Part shown: in pieces, positions 12,101 through 21,529 of the stretch
How the letters are laid out: each line of letters starts with the position of its first letter
Numbering within the stretch: the first letter of the stretch is position 1
Assembly: GCF_018320785.1 (NCBI RefSeq)
Contig: NC_054867.1
Span: forward strand, 32,119,855-32,183,854
From: Cheilinus undulatus
Lineage: Eukaryota; Chordata; Actinopteri; Labriformes; Labridae
DNA length: 64,000 nt
Direction: 5' to 3'
Translations under genes and position numbers: made by a program
The notes under the pieces: model-generated
Told to the model about the DNA's origin: nothing
The model's input: the letters and a program-made list of their open reading frames with translations, nothing else
The model's database searches: none

Positions 12101-15100
12101 AGATTTTCACTTTCAGGAATTGGGCTTTCCAGGTTCTTCTCGGGATAGTTTGCTGGTGTGGGGTTTTGAAGCCCAGAATGTGTAATGGCAAGATTTGAAG
12201 TGCCATCATGTGGTACAGGGATGCTGACATCATAGTCAGTCTGTTGACTGAGTTCTTCTTGACCTACTGTCTCTGTTTCTAGTTGCATCTGTGATGTTTC
12301 CAGTTCCTCCCTGACCCTGGTACTTTCTCTGTATTCCATAGCTGAGTCTTCCAAGTTAGAGATCATTTCTGATTGTTGTGTTTTTACAGATTTACTGTCC
12401 TCATCTTCAAACAGGACCTTCTCCTGATTGCTGAACACATTACCATCTGGATTTGGATTGTCTTGCATAGTTACCAAATCAGTGCTTTCCACATTCAACT
12501 CAGGCTGGCACAGGTCACTTACTTGGTCTTTTGGGTGTCCAGATAGTAAATCAGAACTTGACATTTCTGTTGCTTTTACATCGAAGGCTTCATCATTGCT
12601 CCTCTTTGAACACATTCTTCTTTTGGCTCATGTAAAGTTTCAGTAACAATGTTCTCGACATGCTGTTGTCTTTTACTTCTACGACTTGATCCCAGTTTTC
12701 TCCTGTTCCTAATGGGGTTCCCATTGGGGTTCATGTGCTGGGATTCAGAGTCTGAAGGAACATTAATTTCAGCTTGCAGGGCTTGCACTGAAGAATCACC
12801 CTCCTTAACTGTGGACCAGATATTTTCATCTTCTTCTGGCATTTGTGTTGGCTTTACCTCATCTTCGTGGGTTTCAGTAACATTTTCCCCAGGATGATGA
12901 TCATCATTTGCTTGCTCCAAGGCCTCAGAGATGGTAGATTTTGTTGTATGTTCTTCGTGCCTGTCACAAAGAGGGAAGTCTTCCTGCTTACTTGGATGAT
13001 CAAAGGAACTCTTTATAGTCAACTCAGGTTGGTTAATGTCACTCACTTCAGCTTCCTCTATCAGGTTTGACAAAACCATTTCTTTGCTTATGTTAGGACT
13101 CTGTTTCACACTTTGGCCAGCACTGTCAAGTTCATGCTTTTCTTGCGTTTGGGCTGGTAGTGTCACATCCTGGTCATGAAAAGCATCCTCTGAATGATAA
13201 GCACCTCTGGTGTCTTCATCCTGAAAAGTGCCAGATGTGTCCATTCCTTCAAGAGGCACTAACATTGATTCATTACACTCCTCCACTCTTAATTCTCCCT
13301 CATTTACTCCATGATCTTGGAGATTTTCACTTTCAGGAATTGGGCTTTCCAGGTTCTTCTCGGGATAGTTTGTTGGTGTGGGGTTTTGAAGCCCAGAATG
13401 TGTAATGGCAAGATTTGAAGTGCCATCATGTGGTACAGGGATGCTGACATCATAGTCAGTCTGTTGACTGAGTTCTTCTTGACCTACTGTCTCTGTTCCT
13501 AGTTGCATTTGTGATGTTTCCAGTTCCTCCCTGACCCTGGTACTTTCTCTGTATTCAATAGCTGAGTCTTCCAAGTTAGAGATCATTTCTGATTGTTGTG
13601 TTTTTACAGATTTACTGTCCTCATCTTCAAACAGGACCTTCTCCTGATTGCTGAACACATTACCATCTGGATTTGGATTGTCTTGCATAGTTACCAAATC
13701 AGTGCTTTCCACATTCAACTCAGGCTGGCACAGGTCACTTACTTGGTCTTTTGGGTGACAAGATAGTAAATCAGAACTTGACATTTCTGTTGCTTTTACA
13801 TCGAAGGCTTCATCATTGCTCCTCTTTTGAACACATTCTTCTTTTGGCTCATGTAAAGTTTCAGTAACAATGTTCTCGACATGCTGTTGTCTTTTACTTC
13901 TACGACTTGATCCCAGTTTTCTCCTGTTCCTAATGGGGTTCCCATTGGGGTTCATGTGCTGGGATTCAGAGTCTGAAGGAACATTAATTTCAGCTTGCAG
14001 GGCTTGCACTGAAGAATCACCCTCCTTAACTGTGGACCAGATATTTTCATCTTCTTCTGGCATTTGTGTTGGCTTTACCTCATCTTCGTGGGTTTCAGTA
14101 ACATTTTCCCCAGGATGATGATCATCATTTGCTTGCTCAAAGGCCTCAGAGATGGTAGATTTTGCTGGATGATCTTCGAGCCTGTCATAAAGAGGGAAGT
14201 CTTCCTGCTTACTTGGACGATCAAAGGAACTCTTTATAGTCAACTCAGGTTGGTTAATGTCACTCACTTCAGCTTCCTCTATCAGGTTTGACAAAACCAT
14301 TTCTTTGCTTATGTTAGGACTCTGTTTCACACTTTGGCCAGCACTGTCAAGTTCATGCTTTTCTTGCGTTTGGGCTGGTAGTGTCACATCCTGGTCATGA
14401 AAAGCATCCTCTGAATGATAAGCACCTCTGGTGTCTTCATCCTGAAAAGTGCCAGATGTGTCCATTCCTTCAAGAGGCACTAACATTGATTCATTACACT
14501 CCTCCACTCTTAATTCTCCCTCATTTACTCCATGATCTTGGAGATTTTCACTTTCAGGAATTGGGCTTTCCAGGTTCTTCTCGGATAGTTTGCTGGTGTG
14601 GGGTTTTGAAGCCCAGAATGTGTAATGGCAAGATTTGAAGTGCCATCATGTGGTACAGGGATGCTGACATCATAGTCAGTCTGTTGACTGAGTTCTTCTT
14701 GACCTACTGTCTCTGTTTCCTAGTTGCATTTGTGATGTTTCCAGTTCCTCCCTGCCCTGGTACTTTCTCTGTATTCCAATAGCTGAGTCTTCCAAGTTAG
14801 AGATCATTTCTGATTGTTGTGTTTTTACAGATTTACTGTCCTCATCTTCAAACAGGACCTTCTCCTGATTGCTGAACACATTACCATCTGGATTTGGATT
14901 GTCTTGCATAGTTACCAAATCAGTGCTTTCCACATTCAACTCAGGCTGGCACAGGTCACTTACTTGGTCTTTTGGGTGTCCAGATAGTAAATCAGAACTT
15001 GACATTTCTGTTGCTTTTACATCGAAGGCTTCATCATTGCTCCTCTTTGAACACATTCTTCTTTTGGCTCATGTAAAGTTTCAGTAACAATGTTCTCGAC

Positions 15101-18100
15101 ATGCTGTTGTCTTTTACTTCTACGACTTGATCCCAGTTTTCTCCTGTTCCTAATGGGGTTCCCATTGGGGTTCATGTGCTGGGATTCAGAGTCTGAAGGA
15201 ACATTAATTTCAGCTTGCAGGGCTTGCACTGAAGAATCACCCTCCTTAACTGTGGACCAGATATTTTCATCTTCTTCTGGCATTTGTGTTGGCTTTACCT
15301 CATCTTCGTGGGTTTCAGTAACATTTTCCCCAGGATGATGATCATCATTTGCTTGCTCAAAGGCCTCAGAGATGGTAGATTTTGCTGGATGATCTTCGAG
15401 CCTGTCATAAAGAGGGAAGTCTTCCTGCTTACTTGGACGATCAAAGGAACTCTTTATAGTCAACTCAGGTTGGTTAATGTCACTCACTTCAGCTTCCTCT
15501 ATCAGGTTTGACAAAACCATTTCTTTGCTTATGTTAGGACTCTGTTTCACACTTTGGCCAGCACTGTCAAGTTCATGCTTTTCTTGCGTTTGGGCTGGTA
15601 GTGTCACATCCTGGTCATGAAAAGCATCCTCTGAATGATAAGCACCTCTGGTGTCTTCATCCTGAAAAGTGCCAGATGTGTCCATTCCTTCAAGAGGCAC
15701 TAACATTGATTCATTACACTCCTCCACTCTTAATTCTCCCTCATTTACTCCATGATCTTGGAGATTTTCACTTTCAGGAATTGGGCTTTCCAGGTTCTTC
15801 TCGGGATAGTTTGCTGGTGTGGGGTTTTGAAGCCCAGAATGTGTAATGGCAAGATTTGAAGTGCCATCATGTGGTACAGGGATGCTGACATCATAGTCAG
15901 TCTGTTGACTGAGTTCTTCTTGACCTACTGTCTCTGTTTCTAGTTGCATCTGTGATGTTTCCAGTTCCTCCCTGACCCTGGTACTTTCTCTGTATTCCAT
16001 AGCTGAGTCTTCCAAGTTAGAGATCATTTCTGATTGTTGTGTTTTTACAGATTTACTGTCCTCATCTTCAAACAGGACCTTCTCCTGATTGCTGAACACA
16101 TTACCATCTGGATTTGGATTGTCTTGCATAGTTACCAAATCAGTGCTTTCCACATTCAACTCAGGCTGGCACAGGTCACTTACTTGGTCTTTTGGGTGTC
16201 CAGATAGTAAATCAGAACTTGACATTTCTGTTGCTTTTACATCGAAGGCTTCATCATTGCTCCTCTTTTGAACACATTCTTCTTTTGGCTCATGTAAAGT
16301 TTCAGTAACAATGTTCTCGACATGCTGTTGTCTTTTACTTCTACGACTTGATCCCAGTTTTCTCCTGTTCCTAATGGGGTTCCCATTGGGGTTCATGTGC
16401 TGGGATTCAGAGTCTGAAGGAACATTAATTTCAGCTTGCAGGGCTTGCACTGAAGAATCACCCTCCTTAACTGTGGACCAGATATTTTCATCTTCTTCTG
16501 GTATTTGTGTTGGCTTTACCTCATCTTCGTGGGTTTCAGTAACATTTTCCCCAGGATGATGATCATCATTTGCTTGCTCCAAGGCCTCAGAGATGGTAGA
16601 TTTTGTTGTATGTTCTTCGTGCCTGTCACAAAGAGGGAAGTCTTCCTGCTTACTTGGACGATCAAAGGAACTCTTTATAGTCAACTCAGGTTGGTTAATG
16701 TCACTCACTTCAGCTTCCTCTATCAGGTTTGACAAAACCATTTCTTTGCTTATGTTAGGACTCTGTTTCACACTTTGGCCAGCACTGTCAAGTTCATGCT
16801 TTTCTTGCATTTGAGGTGGTGGTTTTACATCCTGGTCATGAAAAGCATCCTCTGAAAAATGAGGACCTATGGCATCTTTAACCTGAAAAGTGCCAGATGT
16901 GTCCATTCCTTCAAGAGGCACTAACATTGATTCATTACACTCCTCCACTCTTAATTCTCCCTCATTTACTCCATGATCTTGGAGATTTTCACTTTCAGGA
17001 ATTGGGCTTTCCAGGTTCTTCTCGGGATAGTTTGCTGGTGTGGGGTTTTGAAGCCCAGAATGTGTAATGGCAAGATTTGAAGTGCCATCATGTGGTACAG
17101 GGATGCTGACATCATAGTCAGTCTGTTGACTGAGTTCTTCTTGACCTACTGTCTCTGTTTCTAGTTGCATCTGTGATGTTTCCAGTTCCTCCCTGACCCT
17201 GGTACTTTCTCTGTATTCCATAGCTGAGTCTTCCAAGTTAGAGATCATTTCTGATTGTTGTGTTTTTACAGATTTACTGTCCTCATCTTCAAACAGGACC
17301 TTCTCCTGATTGCTGAACACATTACCATCTGGATTTGGATTGTCTTGCATAGTTACCAAATCAGTGCTTTCCACATTCAACTCAGGCTGGCACAGGTCAC
17401 TTATTTGGTCGTTTGGGTGTCCAGATACGGATGCAGAACTTTCTGTGGCATCATCAGTCACCCTTTCAGAGGGGTAGTGAATTTCTTGCACTTGTGCTTG
17501 CTTAACCTCCTCCCCCTTCCTGTGAACTTCATTTGCAGTGTCCTTTGAATGAAGAACTCCAGCAGCTTCACATGAGCTGAAGACTTCATTTTGTTTCTCA
17601 TTTTTAGGCAACTCTTCTTTCTGTGATGAAAATTCTTCATGCTCAATACTCCATTCAAATTCTGTACCACTTTGGGGTCTGTGGTTTTCTGTGGTTACCA
17701 CCATCTTGAGAAGCGAATCTTGTTCCTCTGAATTTAAGCGTTGCTCATTCACCAAAGAGTTGGCTGGTAAATTTACATGTGGCTTTGAGAAATTGTTTTC
17801 CTTGTCTCTGTGCTCTTTTTCAGTTACAGTGATTTTGTGGAGTTCTTCATCTGGTATCTTCGTTGACAATTCAACAAGCTTTTGATCAACTTCTGAAACA
17901 AAATTCAAACTTGTAAGCCCACTGGCGTCAACCACTTTGCCAAAACTGGCATCATGTTTTAGTTGATTACCTACTTCTTCCATCTGAACAGTATCAAACG
18001 TGTCACTGTCTACCATGTTTGTTTCAATTGATATGTCCTCTGCTGTTGTCTCTCCTGTTAATGAGCTTTTTGTAGTTTCAGAGGGCTCATTATCTTTGGT

Positions 18101-20290
18101 CATTTCGTTGTCCTCCTCGTTAGGTCCTTGGTACATTTCTGCAGCAGTGAGGATGAGACTACTGTTGGTTTGCAGATGTTGAGAGTTTAGAGAAATCTCA
18201 GATGGAAGGGTTTGAAAAGATTTGCTCTCCACTTGATTTAAGAGGCCTTCCTTTTCTAGATAGCCTGTTTGGTCTGAGGTGTGATTTATATCATCTTCTA
18301 CTTTGCCTTGAGTCGTGAATACCTGGTCAAGTGCTGTGTCTTCTCTTTTATCGTCACTTATCCGTGGTCTTTCATACTCCTCTTTTCTGTGATCAAAAGA
18401 CTCAATGTTGATTACTTTTGTAGGATGCTCATCATGTGTGTCAACAGGGTTTGAAACTTCCTGCTTGGCGACAGAGTCGTCTGAGCTTCTCATGGTGAAT
18501 TCAGATTGGTCACTGACTTTATCTTGTTTAACTGGGTTTCCAGAAAATATTTCTAAGTGTTCCACAACATTTGGTGTCAAAATTTCAGAGTGAACAATTT
18601 CTAAAATTTCTTGACTTTGTGTTAAATGAAACTCTGGTTCAAGAACTGTGTTTACAGCCTCCTCTGACTGATGAGCACCTCTGATTTCTGACAAGGTTGA
18701 TATCTCACTTTGCTCTTCAAGTGTAGATGACTGTTGTTTTGAAGACGGAACTGTTTCTTTCTCAACAATGCTTTCATTTTCAGGTTGGTTTTGAGGGCTT
18801 CTTTCATCCAAGATGTCAAGAAGACACTGATTTTCCACAGGACAGCAAAGTTTTTCAAATTGAGAAGTGTCGAAAGTCATTTCTGCCAGTGCTCTTTCCT
18901 CTGACTTCCTCTGAGCTGTCTCAATTGGTAACGACACTTCTGTTTCCAAGCCTTCCTTACCTGCTATATTTTCCACCACTTCATGTGTTGGTTCGTGGTA
19001 TGATTCAGTGGCAGAATCCTTGATCTGCTTAATCTTATGCTTTCGACTCGACCCAAGTTTTCGTCGGTTCCCAACAGGGCTACAGTCTGAGTCCTGCTCA
19101 TCTCTAGTCACAAAAGTATCTTGACGATGGGAGTCAAAATAGGTTTCTGTTTCTGACTGAAGCATTTGTAAAGAAGAACTGTTCAAGTCAGCACCAGAGG
19201 GATTTTTTTCCATCTCTTGAAATGTCTGGTCAACCTGGGGTTTCATATCATCATCAAGTCCACTTTCTTTTTCGTCCACCTGATCCAGCCCATTGTTAGC
19301 TTTAACTGAAGCTAACTGAACTAAATCACAAACATGGTAATCCTCAGTCTTGTCTACAAAACCCTCAAAGGTGTCTTCTTTTTTGTGTTGTTCATCCTGT
19401 TTGTCGGCAGAATTTAAAACTTCTTGTTTGGCAGAAGCGCCAGTGCTTTCAAACTTGTACTGGTATGTGTAACTGGGCTCAGCTTGGTTATTCAGATTTT
19501 CAGAAATTCTTTCAGTAGGAAGCCTTTCATGCATCAGATTTTCATCATCAGTTCCATGCAGTTGTGTTATCTTCATCTCCTTTTCTGATTGCCAAGCATC
19601 TTTGACTTCAGCAGATAAGCTGAAAATCTCTTTCTGTTGCTCTTTTGTTGATAGCTCCTTATTTGGTGCTGAAAGTTCTGCCTGTTGAATATTGCATTCA
19701 CTTTGCTCAGTCAGGTCTGGTGTGGGAGAAAACGGTTGAGCTAGTGATTCTACATTTGACTCACTCATGTAGCTGCTCTGAGGATTTCCATCCAGTCTTA
19801 TAATTTCTGTGCTCTCTTCTCTGCCCTTGCTTTCTTTCACCTTCGGGAGTTCTTCAGAAAAATACAAAAGGCCTTCGTGTGTCACAATTTCATGCTCATA
19901 ATTTTTACTTAAAAAGTTCCCCTCCTCATGTTGTGTTACTGGTGACATTTGTGTTGTTTCTGGGCTTCCTTCACCCTCAGTCTTTTCCTCAACTTCCTCT
20001 CTAGGTTTGTGGTGTGATTCTGTTTCTGACTCCTTGACATGCCTTCCCCCTTTATGTCTTCGACTAGACCCAAGTTTTCTTCTATTCCCTGTGAGTTCTG
20101 GTGAAGCTGCGGTCTGAGATTGTGAATCGTCAGGCTTGGCAAATGCTAATTCTTTATCTTCAAGTACACTGTGTTCTGCAACAGGGACGCTGTCTGCAAC
20201 TAAGAACTCATCTGTTTCATTTGTGTTTTTGTGATTTACACCATGCCGACGTGAGCCAATCCTTTTTTTCTTTCCACTTTGTTTGGACAT
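81..20290 (-). CDS. rab44: rab44-like giant Rab GTPase gene, 3' end outside window
   Basis: Minus-strand gene whose coding exons in the window are 20290-8275, 7659-7586, 4067-3979, 3831-3697, 3623-3542 and 195-81. All junctions are GT/AG and the phases agree. The last three exons encode a Rab fold: P-loop GDSCVGKT, switch [10 protein letters not shown], then MYDIT and SYWASCIQ. The NKxD and SAK motifs and the C-terminus must lie left of base 1. The N-terminal part is a huge acidic region with repeated basic RRKLGSSRR-like boxes. From memory, mammalian RAB44 has a similar box near its N-terminus, is a long Rab and sits next to SRSF3, as here. Mammalian RAB44 is linked to lysosome and granule traffic in blood-lineage cells. 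No EF-hand is seen. After correcting a net 2-base loss, the window encodes about 4,171 residues, roughly four times my recollection of the human length. The family call is firm; orthology rests on the boxes and synteny. Confidence 0.8.
196..3541 (-). other. rab44 intron containing a decayed Tc1 element
   Basis: No further Rab exon is needed: the phases of the flanking exons match directly. The interval holds a Tc1 remnant (1476-2845) and a 440-base minus-strand open frame at 1057-1497 with no recognised similarity. The rest is AT-rich and featureless. Confidence 0.6.
1476..2845 (+). mobile_element. Decayed Tc1/mariner element
   Basis: Terminal inverted repeats of about 80 imperfect bases: the left end starts TAGTGCCTATAAAAATGATT and the right end finishes with the inverse around GTGAATACTTTTTTAGGCAC, next to TA dinucleotides as expected for this superfamily. 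Between them, 2222-2434 still encodes transposase-like KVLWSDDN and [10 protein letters not shown]. The frame is broken upstream, and the catalytic C-terminal part is missing after a deletion near 2600. Non-functional. Confidence 0.85.
3542..3623 (-). CDS. rab44: rab44 exon with the Rab switch II motif
   Basis: An 82-base exon with acceptor tatttag and donor GAAAG|gtaggt. It reads [14 protein letters not shown] and ends with the invariant WDTAGQER. The switch II Gln needed for GTP hydrolysis is present. The CLGT stretch differs from the usual F-K-x-K-T after GxD. Confidence 0.9.
3697..3831 (-). CDS. rab44: rab44 exon with the Rab P-loop
   Basis: A 135-base exon with acceptor gatttaacag and donor TTGTG|gtaaga. 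It encodes a beta strand, YNVVMVG, followed by the nucleotide-binding P-loop GDSCVGKT, then the helix and the start of switch I, ending LPASC. The Lys and Thr that bind GTP phosphate and magnesium are present. The switch I Thr position appears to be Ser (see findings). Confidence 0.9.
3979..4067 (-). CDS. rab44: rab44 linker exon before the GTPase domain
   Basis: An 89-base exon with acceptor tttctgcag and donor CTGG|gtaaat. It reads [16 protein letters not shown] and continues to KTFSLG. Phases match both neighbours. Low-complexity, Gln-rich spacer; no domain recognised. Confidence 0.65.
6100..6560 (-). mobile_element. LINE 3' fragment (L2-like) with ORF C-terminus and ATT tail
   Basis: On the minus strand about 75 codons read as the C-terminal end of a fish LINE reverse-transcriptase ORF, including [19 protein letters not shown] and AAPTLWN. 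They are followed by a short 3' UTR ending GGCGCTATATAAATTCAAG and an (ATT)n tail at 6100-6118. 5'-truncated, as is usual for LINE copies. The clade is assigned from the tail type only. Confidence 0.75.
6555..7000. repeat. Degenerate AATGGG/GTGGCAAAA minisatellite
   Basis: Loose repetition of units such as AAAAATGGGTCAA and AGTGGCAAAAATGGG, about 20 bases long and highly variable. The reverse complement of the same motif is at 28555-28830, and a weaker stretch lies at 5410-5560. Confidence 0.7.
7586..7659 (-). CDS. rab44: rab44 linker exon
   Basis: A 74-base exon with acceptor tgtgcag|GTT and donor AAAGAG|gtaaat. It reads [11 protein letters not shown] and continues to SAPKR, entered in phase 0 and left after two codon bases. 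It joins the acidic region to the next linker. No domain is recognised. Confidence 0.7.
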
Positions 20291-20308
20291 GACGCCTGCT
20301 CTTCTTTC
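8275..20308 (-). CDS. rab44: rab44 giant exon: acidic repeat region, frame broken by six 1-bp indels
   Basis: One uninterrupted exon of about 12 kb, from acceptor ctttag|GAAAG to donor TCTGAG|gtaagc. The start codon at 20288-20290 opens [17 protein letters not shown], already one of the basic boxes. The protein is rich in Glu, Asp, Ser, Gln and Thr, with no membrane segment or known fold. Basic boxes recur near 20260, 20075, 19050, 16335, 15115, 13895, 12675, 11455, 10235, 9420, 8825 and 8425. Six nearly identical 407-residue repeats fill 10106-17430. Frame breaks occur at about 15044, 14776, 14757, 14720, 14584 and 12604. The coding part is 12,016 bases as given, while a phase-0 exit needs a multiple of 3; adding the net 2 missing bases gives 12,018 (4,006 codons). 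I therefore read the exon as functional and the breaks as probable sequence errors. Confidence 0.8.
10106..17430 (-). repeat. Six 1,221-bp coding tandem repeats inside rab44
   Basis: Equivalent points recur at 10208, 11429, 12649, 13870, 15090 and 16311, i.e. every 1,221 or 1,220 bases. Copies in gene order: 17430-16210, 16209-14989, 14988-13769, 13768-12548, 12547-11328, 11327-10106. Each encodes 407 residues, starting around SGHPKDQ and ending with the [15 protein letters not shown] box and a tail [11 protein letters not shown]. Copies differ at few positions: DRLEDHPAK against DRHEEHTTK, and MQLETETV against MQLGTETV. A near-perfect multiple of 3 keeps the frame, as expected for selected protein repeats. 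Confidence 0.97.
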
Positions 20309-20584
20309 CTAAAGCATGAGATATTCATACATGTTTGAAAATGAAGGTTGCATCTACCCATCAGCATCAGAAAAACTGAATCTTAAAAAAATTACAAATG
20401 CAAACATGCACTAGTTTTAGTCTCCTTTAACAGCTGGTAAACTAAAAAGCAATGCAGTTCTCCAAATACAGTCACATAAGATACTTGCCATTATTTCATA
20501 TTTACTGTTTCTTCTTTACAGCGAGATCACTTTAAAGTTAAAATGAGTAAGTCAACGAAAATTGTTTAATAAGCACACCCTTAC

Positions 20585-20700
20585 CTCCTAGATATGTCCC
20601 TCTGTCTTCTCATGAGCTTCTCTGAAATGACATCAGCCTACACTTGATGGAAGCTACATTTCACACATAGGGGTTGTTCCTTAACTGCAGCTACAACCGA
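20585..20700 (-). other. rab44: rab44 non-coding first exon (5'UTR), 5' limit approximate
   Basis: A strong donor, ggag|gtaagg, ends this exon at 20585 on the minus strand, and the next exon has an acceptor, gctttag, with its first base at 20308, 18 bases before the start codon. No long frame is seen in it. The upstream border is not visible; ETS-like AGGAAG cores at about 20705 and 20762 suggest transcription starts around 20.70-20.78 kb. Confidence 0.5.
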
Positions 20701-20904
20701 AAGCTTCCTGTGTTGGTTACTCTTGCAGCCTTTAACACCAAGCAGCAATAACATACAGCACTTCCTGAACCAAATTGAAGACTTTTTCCTGTTTTCTTTC
20801 TAAAATCTTATTTTTGCACATTGTGAGTTATAGGTATATCCCCACTGGTTTATCAAACAATGACAAAAAATAGAAGCAAAGATAAGGATCACCTTGGAAA
20901 AACA

Positions 20905-20910
20905 TTTATT
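20905..20910 (-). terminator. srsf3: srsf3 polyadenylation signal
   Basis: Minus-strand AATAAA about 590 bases beyond the srsf3 stop codon. The implied 3' UTR is about 20.89-21.50 kb and includes a 22-A run at 21430. It is the nearest canonical signal; use was not tested. Confidence 0.55.
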
Positions 20911-21501
20911 GAACAAGTTTGACCAGCACAAATTGCCACAGCTCAAAGACTCAACCAAAGACAAACAGCGTTGATGCTTGCTTTTGCAAAAGAGTCATAG
21001 CTAAAATACAGCTTTAAATGTGATAAACTTTAAGTACAGTACCAGTATTTACAATAAGTTAAGTTTCCTGTCAGTTTTCTATCATTAGTATAAAGCTTTA
21101 CACGTGATTCAACTTACAGAACCCGGAGTATTTTAAGGGTCAACCAAAAACTACATTAAAAAAACCCCAAGAAAAACCATAAAAAACATGACACAAACTT
21201 TAATCAACAGTTTAAAAAGAATGGCAATATAAAGTACCCAGTATGCCATTTCAAGGCATGCAGTGTAACACATTTCATAGAGCAAGATTCAAGGGAACCT
21301 CAACATTGAAACCATCAGAAGGAGAAAAACATGTAAATCCTTTGGTGATATTTAAAAAGATGGCCATTACACAGTATGAACCATGGCCATCATTCAATGT
21401 CTTGAGCTGGCAAACACAATTTAAAAAGAACAAAAAAAAAAAAAAAAAAAAAAAGGTTTTCCAACAGATGCAGGATTTGACAGTTTTCCCATGGTTTGGG
21501 G

Positions 21502-21529
21502 TCATTTCCTTTCATAGGACCTGGAACGA
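21502..21529 (-). CDS. srsf3: srsf3 last coding exon
   Basis: Acceptor ctctttgcag; the exon reads SRSRSYERK then TGA at 21504-21502, matching the conserved SRSF3 C-terminus. The 3' UTR follows. Confidence 0.93.

Noticed and set aside
10208-16732. Recurrent plus-strand frames of 60-82 codons spaced every 1,221 bases, e.g. starting [13 protein letters not shown]
   Set aside because: They are antisense reflections of the rab44 repeats. Their regular spacing only mirrors the array and they lack any independent gene signal.
21425-21460. Open frames rich in Lys or Phe around the 22-A run
   Set aside because: Produced by homopolymer translation in the srsf3 3' UTR.
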